Shown here piece by piece: positions 26,905 to 34,775 of a DNA stretch of 64,000 nucleotides. Numbering within the stretch: the stretch's first letter is position 1; each line of letters begins with the position of its first letter. The notes under the pieces are model-generated. The model had not been told where the DNA came from, searched no databases, and was given only the letters and a program-made list of their open reading frames with translations. This stretch comes from an uncultured Collinsella sp. GTDB taxonomy: Bacteria > Actinomycetota > Coriobacteriia > Coriobacteriales > Coriobacteriaceae. The stretch lies in NCBI GenBank assembly GCA_902494345.1, contig CABUSV010000012.1, forward strand, positions 6,877 to 70,876, written 5' to 3'. The translations under genes and the position numbers were made by a program.

Positions 26905-27776
26905 TACCCCAGGCGCTCCATAATGGTCGCGGCGATTGCAGGACGGTTCATAGTGTACAGGTGCAGACCGTCGGCACCGTGCTCCTTAAGGTCGCAAAGC
27001 TGACGAGCAGCATAATCTACACCGGCAGCCTGCAGGCTCTCGGGGTCGTTCTCGTACTTGGCGAGGATCTTGATGACGGGGGAGGGCAGCGACGCGCCGC
27101 ACATAAAGACCATGCGGCTGATTTGCGACTTGCCCATAAACGGCATGATGCCCGCGGTGATGGGCGCGGTGATGCCGGCCTTGTCGGCAAGCTCGCGGAA
27201 GCGATAGAAGCACTCGTTATCAAAGAAGAGCTGTGTCACAAAGAAGCTCGCGCCGGCGTCTTGCTTTTGTTTGAGGTGCTCGACCGAGAGGTTGAGATCC
27301 TCACAGGCAATGTGACCCTCGGGGTAGGCTGCGGCGCCCACGCAAAAGCCGGCGTCGACGAGCTCGGGGATGAGGTCACGGGCGTAGGCGTAGTCGGAGG
27401 CGGGCTTGTCGTCCTCGGTCGCGCCAGCGGGCAGGTCGCCGCGCAGGGCCAGCACGTTTTCCACGCCGGCGGTGCGATACTCGTCGATCTTGGCGGCGAT
27501 ATCGGCGTGCGAGCGGCCCACGCAGGTAAGGTGCGCTACCGAGGGCGTATCGAATTCGCTCGAAATCATATGCGCGATGGGGGCGGTGGTGGCACCGTTA
27601 CCAGAGCCGCCGGCCGAGCAGGTGACCGAGACAAAGCTCGGCGAAAGCTTGCACAGGTTGCCTGCCACCTCGCGAGCCGTATCGAGGGTAAGCTCACCCT
27701 TGGGCGGGAACATCTCAAACGAAATGGGTGCGGTGCCCTGGGATGCTGCCTGCTTAAAAACCTCGTCGACGCGCAT
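26904..27776 (-). CDS. metF: Methylenetetrahydrofolate reductase
   Basis: A 290-residue MetF that reduces 5,10-methylene-THF to 5-methyl-THF. SFEMFPPKG holds the catalytic glutamate, VTCSAGG follows, and NVLALRGDLP and FFVTQLFFD line the FAD and folate sites. I start at 27776, after AAAGGAGCACG; the frame is open to 27896 with no support. It leads the metF, activation protein, metH operon. Confidence 0.95.
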   Translation of the reverse strand: MRVDEVFKQAASQGTAPISFEMFPPKGELTLDTAREVAGNLCKLSPSFVSVTCSAGGSGNGATTAPIAHMISSEFDTPSVAHLTCVGRSHADIAAKIDEYRTAGVENVLALRGDLPAGATEDDKPASDYAYARDLIPELVDAGFCVGAAAYPEGHIACEDLNLSVEHLKQKQDAGASFFVTQLFFDNECFYRFRELADKAGITAPITAGIMPFMGKSQISRMVFMCGASLPSPVIKILAKYENDPESLQAAGVDYAARQLCDLKEHGADGLHLYTMNRPAIAATIMERLG

Positions 27777-27823
27777 ATCGTGCTCCTTTAGATATTTAGT
27801 GCGATGTGTTGTAAGGATTCTAC

Positions 27824-27837
27824 AGCACCACTGTGCT
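27824..27837. promoter_or_regulatory. Short palindrome upstream of metF
   Basis: AGCAC-CACT-GTGCT lies about 50 bp upstream of the metF start. On the minus strand a possible -10 (TAGAAT) is just downstream of it. It may be an operator. I saw no SAM or cobalamin riboswitch in front of this operon. Confidence 0.3.
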
Positions 27838-27909
27838 ACGGTGGAGTTTCGCTCGCTATTTGGGGATACCAATCGAAGATGTTTCGCTATCGGCATTCCC
27901 TATAACAGT

Positions 27910-27991
27910 GTAGCTAATTTAGGACGGGGCTATATCGACTGGTATCTGATGCAAAATACCAGTCAAAATGGCCCCGTCCCAAATTAGCTAC
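27910..27991. repeat. REP-like nested palindrome
   Basis: Arms of 21 bp (GTAGCTAATTT.GGACGGGGC) at 27910 and ending 27991 have one mismatch. An inner perfect 9-bp hairpin, GACTGGTAT/ATACCAGTC, sits within. It lies between metF and the glutamine synthetase gene; the rest of that gap holds a 7-bp hairpin GCAACAT/ATGTTGC near 28092. Confidence 0.75.
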
Positions 27992-28199
27992 TCTTACATC
28001 ATGCGGGGAGGTCTGCAATTTATGCAGTTCGTTGGCTGTTGAGGGTGGTAATAATCCTGCGATGCTGTAACCTCATTGATTGGTTTCGTGACAGCAACAT
28101 AACGGTAATGTTGCGGAAACACGACGAGCCTAATCTATGACTCGTTCGTTAGTAATCAACACCGCATCTCACGCGGTGCCGATACGAAGGGAGTTCCGT

Positions 28200-30287
28200 A
28201 TGGCCGATCTTACTGACCGCTTCGGGACCATGGTGTTCTCTGAGGAAGTCATGAAGGACTACCTCCCCAAGGACATTTGGAAGCGCCTTGCTGCAACCCT
28301 CGAGGACGGTGAGCCGCTCGACCTGGATGTGGCCAACGCCGTTGCCCACGCCATGAAGGTCTGGGCCATCTCCAAGGGCGCCACGCACTACGCCCACTGG
28401 TTCCAGCCGCTTTCGGGCATTACTTCCGAGAAGCACGATAGCTTCCTTGAGCCCAACCACGACGGCACCGCCATTACCAAGTTTACGGGCAAGAACCTCA
28501 TCCAGGGCGAGCCGGACGCCTCGAGCTTCCCCAACGGCGGCCTGCGCGCCACCTTCGAGGCCCGTGGCTACACCGCTTGGGATCCCACTAGCCCCGCTTT
28601 TATCAAGGACGACGTCCTGTGCATCCCCACGGCTTTCTGCTCCTACACGGGCGAGGCCCTGGACAAGAAGACCCCGCTGCTGCGCTCCATGACCGCGCTC
28701 TCGCGTGAGTCCAAGCGCGTTTTGGCGCTGTTTGGCAAGACCCCCAAGAAGGTCGTTCCTTCCGTGGGTGACGAGCAGGAGTACTTCCTGATCAAGAAGG
28801 ACGCTTACCGCAAGCGCAAGGACCTGGTCATCACCGGCCGCACCCTCTTTGGTGCTGCTCCCTGCAAGGGCCAGGAGCTCGAGGAGCACTACTTTGGCGC
28901 TATCCGCCCCACCGTCTCGGCCTATATGAAGGACCTGGACGATGAACTGTGGGCGCTTGGCATTCCCGCCAAGACCAAGCACAACGAGGTTGCTCCCTGC
29001 CAGCATGAGCTCGCGCCGGTCTATGGTGAGGTCAACGAGGCCATCGACCAGAATCTGGTCATGATGGAGAAGATGAAGCTCATCGCCTCCCGCCACGACT
29101 TGGTCTGCCTGCTGCACGAGAAGCCCTTCGAGGGCATTAACGGTTCGGGCAAGCACAACAACTGGTCGCTTGGCACCGAGTCCGAGAATCTGCTCGATCC
29201 GGGCGACACCCCGCTCGACAACCTGCAGTTCATCGTCTTCCTCACCGCGGTGATCGAGGCCGTCGATAACTATCAGGAGCTCCTGCGTGCCTCCGTTGCC
29301 TCGGCCGGCAACGACCATCGTCTGGGCGCCAACGAGGCTCCTCCGGCGATTATGTCCATCTTCCTGGGCGACCAGCTTACCGAGGTCGTCGAGAAGATCA
29401 TCGATGGCAAGGCTTCCGTCCATGCCACGCGCGGCGTGCTCGACCTGGGCGCCGATACCCTGCCCAAGCTGATGCAGGACAACACCGACCGCAACCGCAC
29501 CTCCCCGTTTGCCTTCACCGGCAACAAGTTCGAGTTCCGTGCCTGCGGCTCCGAGCAGAACGTCTCCGACTCCAACCTGGTGCTCGATGCCGCCGTGGCC
29601 AAGTCGCTCAAGTCCTTCGCCGACGCGCTTGAGGGTACGCCCGAGGATGAGTTCCAGGACGCCGCGCTCGAGTACTGCAAGAAGGTCCTGACCGACCACC
29701 AGCGCATCCTCTTTTCCGGCGATGGCTACTCCGACGAGTGGCCCGTTGAGGCCGAGAAACGCGGCCTTGCCAACAACAAGACCACGGCCGACGCCCTGCC
29801 CGCCTTTGTTTCCGATAAGGCCATCGCGCTCTTTGAGGAGACGGGTGTCCTGACCAAGGCCGAGGCTCAGTGCCGCTACGACTGCAAGCTCGAGAAGTAC
29901 AACAAGCTCATGAACATCGAGGCTACCACGATGGTTCGCGAGGCGCGTCGTACCTATCGCCCGGTCATTACCGCCTATGCCACCAAGGTCGCTAAGGGCC
30001 TTGAGACTATTCGTGCCGCCGGTGCTGAGGCTGCCATGCAGTGCGAGCAGAACACGCTCAACAAGCTCTGCAACGGCATCACCACCATCAACGACTCCAT
30101 CAAGGCGCTCGACGCCGTGCATCAGAAGGCCGAGGGCCTCGATGGTCAGGAACAGGCCAACGTGTACGCGCACGAGGTCGTTCCCGCTATGGATACGCTG
30201 CGCGCCGCCGTGGATGCGATGGAGGAGATCGTGGCTGCCGACTACTGGCCGGTCCCGACTTACGACGACATCCTGTTCTACGTGTAG
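28200..30287 (+). CDS. glnN: Glutamine synthetase, type III
   Basis: A 695-residue GSIII, well above the 450-470 residues of GSI, and matching the family length of about 700. Recognisable blocks are GATHYAHWFQPLSG, KHNEVAPCQHELAP, NGSGKHNNWSLG and RLGANEAPPAIMS. It makes glutamine from glutamate, ammonia and ATP. The ATG at 28200 follows AAGGGAG; the frame is open to 28137 without a ribosome site. It is a single gene with its own terminator. No GlnB or regulator is adjacent. Confidence 0.96.
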   Translation: MADLTDRFGTMVFSEEVMKDYLPKDIWKRLAATLEDGEPLDLDVANAVAHAMKVWAISKGATHYAHWFQPLSGITSEKHDSFLEPNHDGTAITKFTGKNLIQGEPDASSFPNGGLRATFEARGYTAWDPTSPAFIKDDVLCIPTAFCSYTGEALDKKTPLLRSMTALSRESKRVLALFGKTPKKVVPSVGDEQEYFLIKKDAYRKRKDLVITGRTLFGAAPCKGQELEEHYFGAIRPTVSAYMKDLDDELWALGIPAKTKHNEVAPCQHELAPVYGEVNEAIDQNLVMMEKMKLIASRHDLVCLLHEKPFEGINGSGKHNNWSLGTESENLLDPGDTPLDNLQFIVFLTAVIEAVDNYQELLRASVASAGNDHRLGANEAPPAIMSIFLGDQLTEVVEKIIDGKASVHATRGVLDLGADTLPKLMQDNTDRNRTSPFAFTGNKFEFRACGSEQNVSDSNLVLDAAVAKSLKSFADALEGTPEDEFQDAALEYCKKVLTDHQRILFSGDGYSDEWPVEAEKRGLANNKTTADALPAFVSDKAIALFEETGVLTKAEAQCRYDCKLEKYNKLMNIEATTMVREARRTYRPVITAYATKVAKGLETIRAAGAEAAMQCEQNTLNKLCNGITTINDSIKALDAVHQKAEGLDGQEQANVYAHEVVPAMDTLRAAVDAMEEIVAADYWPVPTYDDILFYV

Positions 30288-30318
30288 AGCGTAACTGACA
30301 TATCGTCACGGTATTGAG

Positions 30319-30351
30319 CCGGGGTCCGCATCATGCGGGCCCCGGTTTTTG
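30319..30351 (+). terminator. Terminator after glutamine synthetase
   Basis: CCGGGG.CCGCA pairs with TGCGG.CCCCGG, followed by TTTTT. Confidence 0.92.
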
Positions 30352-30408
30352 TTTGCGAAGGACGTTTAGGAGTCCGTTTTGCAACTGATTCGCCCACGTA
30401 ATAAGGGG

Positions 30409-30631
30409 CCGTGGGCAAAAAACGTCAAATATGAGTACTGTCACAAGTCCTGTAACATTATTTATTTGCAAAATATGTAGTGTTACGCAACATATGTCCA
30501 AGTACTTAGCCGATAAACGTCTGCAATTTTTCCGCCGTAGGACGCCTGACGGCTAAATCGCCTTCTGAAGGCATGAAATCGCTGTAACTAAAATGGTAAC
30601 AGTACTCATATTTGCCATTTTTTGCCCATGG
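30409..30631. repeat. MITE-like element with 36-bp inverted ends
   Basis: Terminal arms 30409-30444 and 30596-30631 are 36-bp inverted repeats with about four mismatches (outer CCGTGGGCAAAAAA, inner AATATGAGTACTGT). The 151-bp interior has no ORF. The total of 223 bp, the lack of coding and the AT-rich interior suit a miniature inverted-repeat element or a long regulatory palindrome. It fills the gap between glutamine synthetase and the IS element. Confidence 0.65.
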
Positions 30632-30652
30632 TCCATCGGAAGATGCCGGGAT

Positions 30653-30707
30653 CCGCACCCTGCCGGGTCCGAATCCCGGCATATCGGTAGCAAAAAGCCC
30701 GCTACCG
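30653..30707. repeat. tRNA-end-like fragment plus half terminator, copy 1
   Basis: About 55 bp (CCGCACCCTG, CGAATCCCGGCATATCGGTA, GCAAAAAGCCCG) nearly identical to 32294-32348. The CGGGT.CGAATCCCGG part looks like a tRNA T-arm, but there is no matching acceptor or anticodon arm, so it is a remnant. Together with bases 32160-32176, beyond the IS, it restores a terminator hairpin. Confidence 0.7.
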
Positions 30708-30748
30708 AATTGAACTGCGCCCCAAATCTTGGACGCCCTAAATAGCGA

Positions 30749-31660
30749 CTAGGCCGCGAGGGCCTGATTCCGGTACTCCTCCGGGGTCAGGCCCTTCAAT
30801 CTTACCTGCCTCCGGCTCGTGTTCCAGTGGACTATGTATTCCTCCAGGTCGCGTTTGAAATCCTCGAACGTCTTCCACTCGCGGCCCCTGTAGAACTCGT
30901 CCTTGACGTGGCCGAAGAGCTGCTCGGTGGCGGCATTGTCGATGCAGTTCGCCTTCCTGGACATGCTCTGGACGATGCCGGCGGCCTCGAGCCTGGATGT
31001 GTACGAGGCGTGCTGGTACTGCCAGCCCCGGTCCGAGTGCATGGTCGGGGCGGCGCCCTCGGGGATCTTGGACAGCAGCCCGTCGAGCATCCTCGCCTGC
31101 TGGGCCATGTCGGGCGTGGTCGATATGTCGCTCGCCACGATCTCCTTGGTGCAGAAGTCCAGCGTCGGGGCCCAGTAGGCCTTGCCGCCGGCCACCTTGA
31201 ACTCGGTGACGTCCGTCCCCAGCTTCCGCCACGGGGCCCCGGCGTCGAAATCCCTCGCGATCACGTTCTCGAACGTCCTGCCGACGACGCCCTTGTACGA
31301 GTTGTACCTGTGGTAGGCCGTCTCGCGTCTGATGCCGCAGCGAATCCCCATCTCGCGCATCATCTTGAGCACGGTCTTGTCGGCTATCACGGCCCCCTCT
31401 TCCGCCCTGAGGCACATCGCTATCTGCCGGTGCCCGCAGCCGTTGGCGGTGCGCGAGAAGATCTCGGCGGCCGCCTCCCGGAGCTCGGGGCGCGTGGGCC
31501 TCGGCGGGTGCGCGAGGGCGTAGTAGTAGGTCGACCGCTTGAGCTCGGCGCATGCGAGCAGGTGCCCGAGCGCGTGCCCCTCGGCGCGCAGGGCCGCGAC
31601 CGCTTCGGCCTTCGCCCTGGTCAGAGCCCGTCCCTCTCGACCAGGGCGCGTAATTTTTTT
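30749..31660 (-). CDS. IS3-family transposase OrfB (frameshift-expressed)
   Basis: The integrase-core half of the transposase. The HTH_21-like part (HRQIAMCLRAEEG) precedes an rve domain with DDE residues in TDVTEFK, HSDRGWQYQ and NAATEQLFGHVKDE. The frame is open from the A7 run at 31654-31660 to a TAG at 30749, and no good start codon with a ribosome site is seen. It is therefore most likely made as an OrfAB fusion by -1 frameshifting, as in other IS3 elements. The catalytic triad is complete. Confidence 0.9.
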   Translation of the reverse strand, partial: KKITRPGREGRALTRAKAEAVAALRAEGHALGHLLACAELKRSTYYYALAHPPRPTRPELREAAAEIFSRTANGCGHRQIAMCLRAEEGAVIADKTVLKMMREMGIRCGIRRETAYHRYNSYKGVVGRTFENVIARDFDAGAPWRKLGTDVTEFKVAGGKAYWAPTLDFCTKEIVASDISTTPDMAQQARMLDGLLSKIPEGAAPTMHSDRGWQYQHASYTSRLEAAGIVQSMSRKANCIDNAATEQLFGHVKDEFYRGREWKTFEDFKRDLEEYIVHWNTSRRQVRLKGLTPEEYRNQALAA

Positions 31661-32112
31661 AGGTAGGCCACCTCGGCCTCGAGTCTACGGCACCGCTCCT
31701 CGAGCTCCTCCTCGCGGGTCCGCGGCCTCGCCCTGGAACCGCTCGGCCGGCCCTTGGGCCTCGGGCGCAGGGCCTCCGCGCCGCCCCGGCGGTATAGCGC
31801 GCACCACTTCTTGAGCGGCGACATCGACATTATGCCGAACGCCGCCATCGCCTCGGTCTTCGTCATGCCGCCGTCGACGACGGCGGAGGCGGCGGCGACC
31901 TTCTGCTCGTATGTGTACCTGCCCTGCTTTCCGTCCATGCGCAGCAGCACCTCGCTCCCGAACGCGCGGTATATCTCCTGCCATCTTCTCACGGCTTCCG
32001 CGGGAAGCGAAAGGGCAATCGCGGCAGATTTATACCCGTGCCCGAGCTCGAAGAGCCCTATGGCCGCCTTCCTGGCCTCGACATCATGCTTCACCCTCAA
32101 ATCAACGCGCAT
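31621..32112 (-). CDS. IS3-family transposase OrfA
   Basis: A 163-residue DNA-binding subunit. It has two helix-turn-helix segments (AAIGLFELGHGYKSAAIALSLPAEAVRRW and the KTEAMAAFGIMSMSPLKKW block) and a C-terminal leucine-zipper-like coil (EEELEERCRRLEAEVAYLKKLRALVE). The start at 32112 follows GGGAGGC within the IS; an upstream frame to 32178 extends outside the element and is rejected. The A7 run close to its end is the frameshift site for OrfB. Confidence 0.9.
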   Translation of the reverse strand: MRVDLRVKHDVEARKAAIGLFELGHGYKSAAIALSLPAEAVRRWQEIYRAFGSEVLLRMDGKQGRYTYEQKVAAASAVVDGGMTKTEAMAAFGIMSMSPLKKWCALYRRGGAEALRPRPKGRPSGSRARPRTREEELEERCRRLEAEVAYLKKLRALVERDGL

Positions 32113-32163
32113 AAAGAAAGCCTCCCATTTCTCATGTCCAAGAAATGGGAGGCAGTTCAAATT

Positions 32164-32204
32164 GGTAACGGGCTTCACATTTCAAATGGTGCCCCCAGCG
32201 GGAT
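32164..32204. repeat. tRNA-Glu 3'-end fragment copy
   Basis: These 41 bp match 32353-32393, which covers a terminator arm and the 3' end of tRNA-Glu, with four mismatches (GGTAACGGGCTTC then AAATGGTGCCCCCAGCGGGAT). The tRNA body is missing. The following 90 bases to 32293 are GC-rich short hairpins (for example around AACGCTTGCGCGTTT). It indicates a tandem duplication of the tRNA-Glu end before the IS arrived. Confidence 0.7.
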
Positions 32205-32293
32205 ATCCGCGTGCGGCTGGCGCCGCCCGCTTCCGCTTCGTCGCTTCGCTCCTTGCGTGCTGCGCTGGAAAACGCTTGCGCGTTTCCTCAGCT

Positions 32294-32366
32294 CCGCACC
32301 CTGTCGGGTTCGAATCCCGGCATATCGGTAGCAAAAAGCCCGTCACCGCGGGGGTAACGGGCTTCT
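32294..32366. repeat. tRNA-end-like fragment and terminator, copy 2
   Basis: The second, uninterrupted copy of the unit seen at 30653. After CGAATCCCGGCATATCGGTA, an imperfect stem AAGCCCGT..ACGGGCTT (32337-32365) is followed by TCTTAATTT, a plausible terminator. The tRNA-Glu gene lies just beyond on the minus strand. Confidence 0.6.
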
Positions 32367-32375
32367 TAATTTAAA

Positions 32376-32452
32376 TGGTGCCCCCAGCGGGATTCGAACC
32401 CGCGATATCCACCTTGAAAGGGTGGCGTCCTTGGCCGCTAGACGATGGGGAC
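32376..32452 (-). tRNA. tRNA-Glu (anticodon TTC)
   Basis: On the minus strand a full cloverleaf is read: acceptor GTCCCCA pairing with TGGGGGC, D-arm with AGCGGCCAAGGAC, anticodon stem CACCC/GGGTG with loop CTTTCAA giving UUC, T-arm GCGGG-TTCGAAT-CCCGC, and an encoded CCA at 32376-32378. Confidence 0.95.
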
Positions 32453-32510
32453 AGCGGGAAAGAGTATAGCAGACTTTTTTGCCGGCGCGTATATCGTTGG
32501 CAAACTGGAA

Positions 32511-32546
32511 AACCACCACAAAGGTGCCTATCCCTTTGTGGTGGTT
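32511..32546. repeat. REP-like hairpin downstream of murT-gatD
   Basis: AACCACCACAAAGG pairs perfectly with CCTTTGTGGTGGTT around TGCCTATC. On the minus strand it follows the MurT-GatD stop by 6 nt and is followed by TTTT, so it may act as that gene's terminator. Its ACAAAGG..CCTATCCC core resembles the other REP-like palindromes here. Confidence 0.65.
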
Positions 32547-32552
32547 GGGGCG

Positions 32553-34730
32553 TTAGGGGAGGAGCTTCATGGCAGCGTCGTGGGCGGCGTGCTCGTAGGC
32601 GTCGTCGAGAGGCTTGAGCGGCAGCAGGGCGTTGGCCTGCGCGTCGCCACGGCGCTCGAGGGCGTGCGCGATCAACCAGTCGGCGAGCTCGGGGTTCTTG
32701 GGCAGTGCCGGGCCATGCAGGTACGTGCCGATGACGCCCTTGTAGACCAGGCCCTCAAGGCCATCATCGCCGTTGTTGCCGGTGCCCGTGACGATGGACG
32801 TTCCGAGCGGCGTGGCCTCTGCATCGAGCAGGGTGCGACCTCCATGGTTCTCGAATCCCACAAAGGGCTCGGGTGCCAGATCGGTTTTGACGGCTACGTT
32901 GCCGATCAGGCGGTCGGAGCCGCGCACAGTTTCGGCGGCAACGACGCCCAGGCCCTCGATGCGATTCTCGCCCATATAGTACGAACGGCCGAGCAGCTGA
33001 TAGCTGCCACAGATGGCAAGCAGCGAGCCGCCATCCTCAACATAGGCCGCAACCTTGTTTTTTTGAGCGAGCAGCTCGTGTGCCACGGCCAGTTGGTCGC
33101 GGTCGGAGCCACCGCCCATCATGACGATGTCGGCGTCCGTCAGGTCGAGCACCTCGCCCATACGGACCTCGTCTACACGCGCGGGAATGCCACGCCAGGC
33201 GCAACGGCGCTCGAGCGCGATAACATTGCCGCCGTCGCCGTAGAGGTTAAGGGCATCGGGATACAGGTAGACGATGCGCAGCGGGCGCGAAAGCTCGACT
33301 GGTGCGATGCCGACAGGAAGAGCGCTGCCGTCGGCACGGGCTACGGCGCGCCCGGCAACAGCGTCGGAAGTGGCGCCCTTCAGTCCGTCGAGTTCTTTGA
33401 CCAGCGGCGGGAAGGCCGTGTAGTTGGCGACGGCGTAGAAGGTGTCATCAGCGGCCTCGTTTGCCACGGCGCCAATTGCCTGCGCGACGTCCGAGATAAT
33501 CGCAGCATCGATGCCGGCGTACTTGAGGCGCACCTGCATGTCGTGCGCGCGCGTGCCTCCGGCAAAGGCGACAAGACCCGGCGTGTCGGCGATGCGCTCA
33601 AAGTCGACGTCGTAGATCCACGATACATCGTGGCCGTCGGCATCGTTGTCGTTGAGGAAGAAAGCGCAGAGTCTGCCGCCTGCCGTCTTGATGGACTGGA
33701 TTTGTCGATCGAAGCCTACGGGATTCTTGGCCAGGTTGGCCTCGACGGTGCGGCCGGCGATATCCCAGCGCCCCATACGACCACCGGCGGGCACATAGGC
33801 ATCGAGCGTAGGCTGTAGAAGCGCCGTGTCCACGCCCAACTCGTGCGCGGCAAAGAAGGCGGCGGCAACGTTATAGACCATGTACAGGCCGTTGTAGCGT
33901 GTGGCGATGTGTGCGGCAGCCGCGTCGGGCGCAGATCCAAAGATCAGGTCAAAGCTGTAGCCGTCGCAGCCGAGCTCCACGCCCGTCACGCGACGGACAA
34001 GCGCAGGGCGGGCCCAACCGCACGAGGGGCAATGGTAGGCGCCGAGCTGGCCGTATTGCACGTAGTCATACTCCAGCGGCGCGTTGCACTGTGAGCAAAA
34101 ACGTGAGTCGCTAATACGGTCGGACTCGGTGTTGGTGGCGCCGTCGATGCCAAAGGCAATGCTCGCGTTGGGAACGCGCGCGGCAATCGAGGCACACAAC
34201 GGGTCGTCGGCGTTGTAGATGAGCGTCGTTGCCGGCGAAAGCTTCAACGCGTGGGCGATGACCTCCTGGGTGTGATCGATCTCGCCATAGCGATCCAGCT
34301 GGTCACGAAACAGGTTGAGCAGCACAAAGTACGTCGGCTTGAGCTTGGGCAGAACGCGTACGGTGTAGAGCTCGTCGCACTCAAAAACGCCCACGCGCTT
34401 GCCGCTGCTGGTGTGTTTAAGGCCGCCGCGGGCCTCGAGCAGAGCACCCACCACACCAGGCTCCATATTGTTGCCGGCACGGTTGCACACCACGGCAGCA
34501 CCGCTGGCAGCAACGGCGTCGGCGATGAGGTTGGAAGTGGTGGTCTTACCGTTGGTGCCGGTGATCACCACGCTGCGGTCGACAAGGCCCGCGAGGTCGC
34601 TCAGCAACTCGGGGTCGATCTTCATGGCGATGCGGCCGGGGAGTACGCCGCCCTGGCGCTTAAGGACGGAGCGCAGCCCCCAGCGGGCGATATCGCTCGA
34701 GGTGCAGGCGAGAGATGAGCGGAAGTTCAT
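32553..34730 (-). CDS. murT/gatD: Fused MurT-GatD lipid II isoglutaminyl synthase
   Basis: One 725-residue ORF joins two proteins that are normally separate. Residues about 1-450 are MurT: ATP-binding GTNGKTTT (about 58), a Mur ligase centre and the MurT zinc ribbon CSQC..CPSC (about 211 and 234). Residues about 480-725 are GatD, a CobB/CobQ-like glutamine amidotransferase with the nucleophile in AICGSYQLLG (about 574) and the histidine in GTYLHGP (about 671). Together they amidate D-glutamate of lipid II to D-isoglutamine. The linker shows no stop, frameshift or internal ribosome site that I can see. It ends near tRNA-Glu. Confidence 0.9.
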   Translation of the reverse strand: MNFRSSLACTSSDIARWGLRSVLKRQGGVLPGRIAMKIDPELLSDLAGLVDRSVVITGTNGKTTTSNLIADAVAASGAAVVCNRAGNNMEPGVVGALLEARGGLKHTSSGKRVGVFECDELYTVRVLPKLKPTYFVLLNLFRDQLDRYGEIDHTQEVIAHALKLSPATTLIYNADDPLCASIAARVPNASIAFGIDGATNTESDRISDSRFCSQCNAPLEYDYVQYGQLGAYHCPSCGWARPALVRRVTGVELGCDGYSFDLIFGSAPDAAAAHIATRYNGLYMVYNVAAAFFAAHELGVDTALLQPTLDAYVPAGGRMGRWDIAGRTVEANLAKNPVGFDRQIQSIKTAGGRLCAFFLNDNDADGHDVSWIYDVDFERIADTPGLVAFAGGTRAHDMQVRLKYAGIDAAIISDVAQAIGAVANEAADDTFYAVANYTAFPPLVKELDGLKGATSDAVAGRAVARADGSALPVGIAPVELSRPLRIVYLYPDALNLYGDGGNVIALERRCAWRGIPARVDEVRMGEVLDLTDADIVMMGGGSDRDQLAVAHELLAQKNKVAAYVEDGGSLLAICGSYQLLGRSYYMGENRIEGLGVVAAETVRGSDRLIGNVAVKTDLAPEPFVGFENHGGRTLLDAEATPLGTSIVTGTGNNGDDGLEGLVYKGVIGTYLHGPALPKNPELADWLIAHALERRGDAQANALLPLKPLDDAYEHAAHDAAMKLLP

Positions 34731-34775
34731 GAAGCCGTTCCTAACGTGAATGACATGGTCGTGGCGTTTGCGTCG

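Larger units (their letters stand above)
30711..32159 (-). mobile_element. IS3-family insertion sequence, complete
   Basis: The element is 1449 bp, bounded by imperfect terminal inverted repeats TGAACTGC..CCCA..TCTTGGAC and flanked by a 3-bp target duplication AAT (30708-30710 and 32160-32162). It carries orfA and orfB on the minus strand with an A7 slippery site between them. The flanks joined without it give AAGCCCGCTACC-GAAT-TGGTAACGGGCTT, so it entered the loop of a terminator hairpin. All parts look intact, suggesting recent insertion. Confidence 0.92.

Noticed and set aside
27777..28199. SAM or cobalamin riboswitch before metF
   Set aside because: No conserved core of either class could be recognised; the region is occupied by a palindrome and a promoter-like stretch.
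30641..30705. Possible second tRNA
   Set aside because: Only a T-arm-like stem is present. No acceptor 5' strand, D-arm or anticodon arm can be found, so it is listed as a remnant.
32375..32617. 80-codon ORF beginning MVPPAGFEPAIS
   Set aside because: A translation of the tRNA-Glu gene complement; not a protein.
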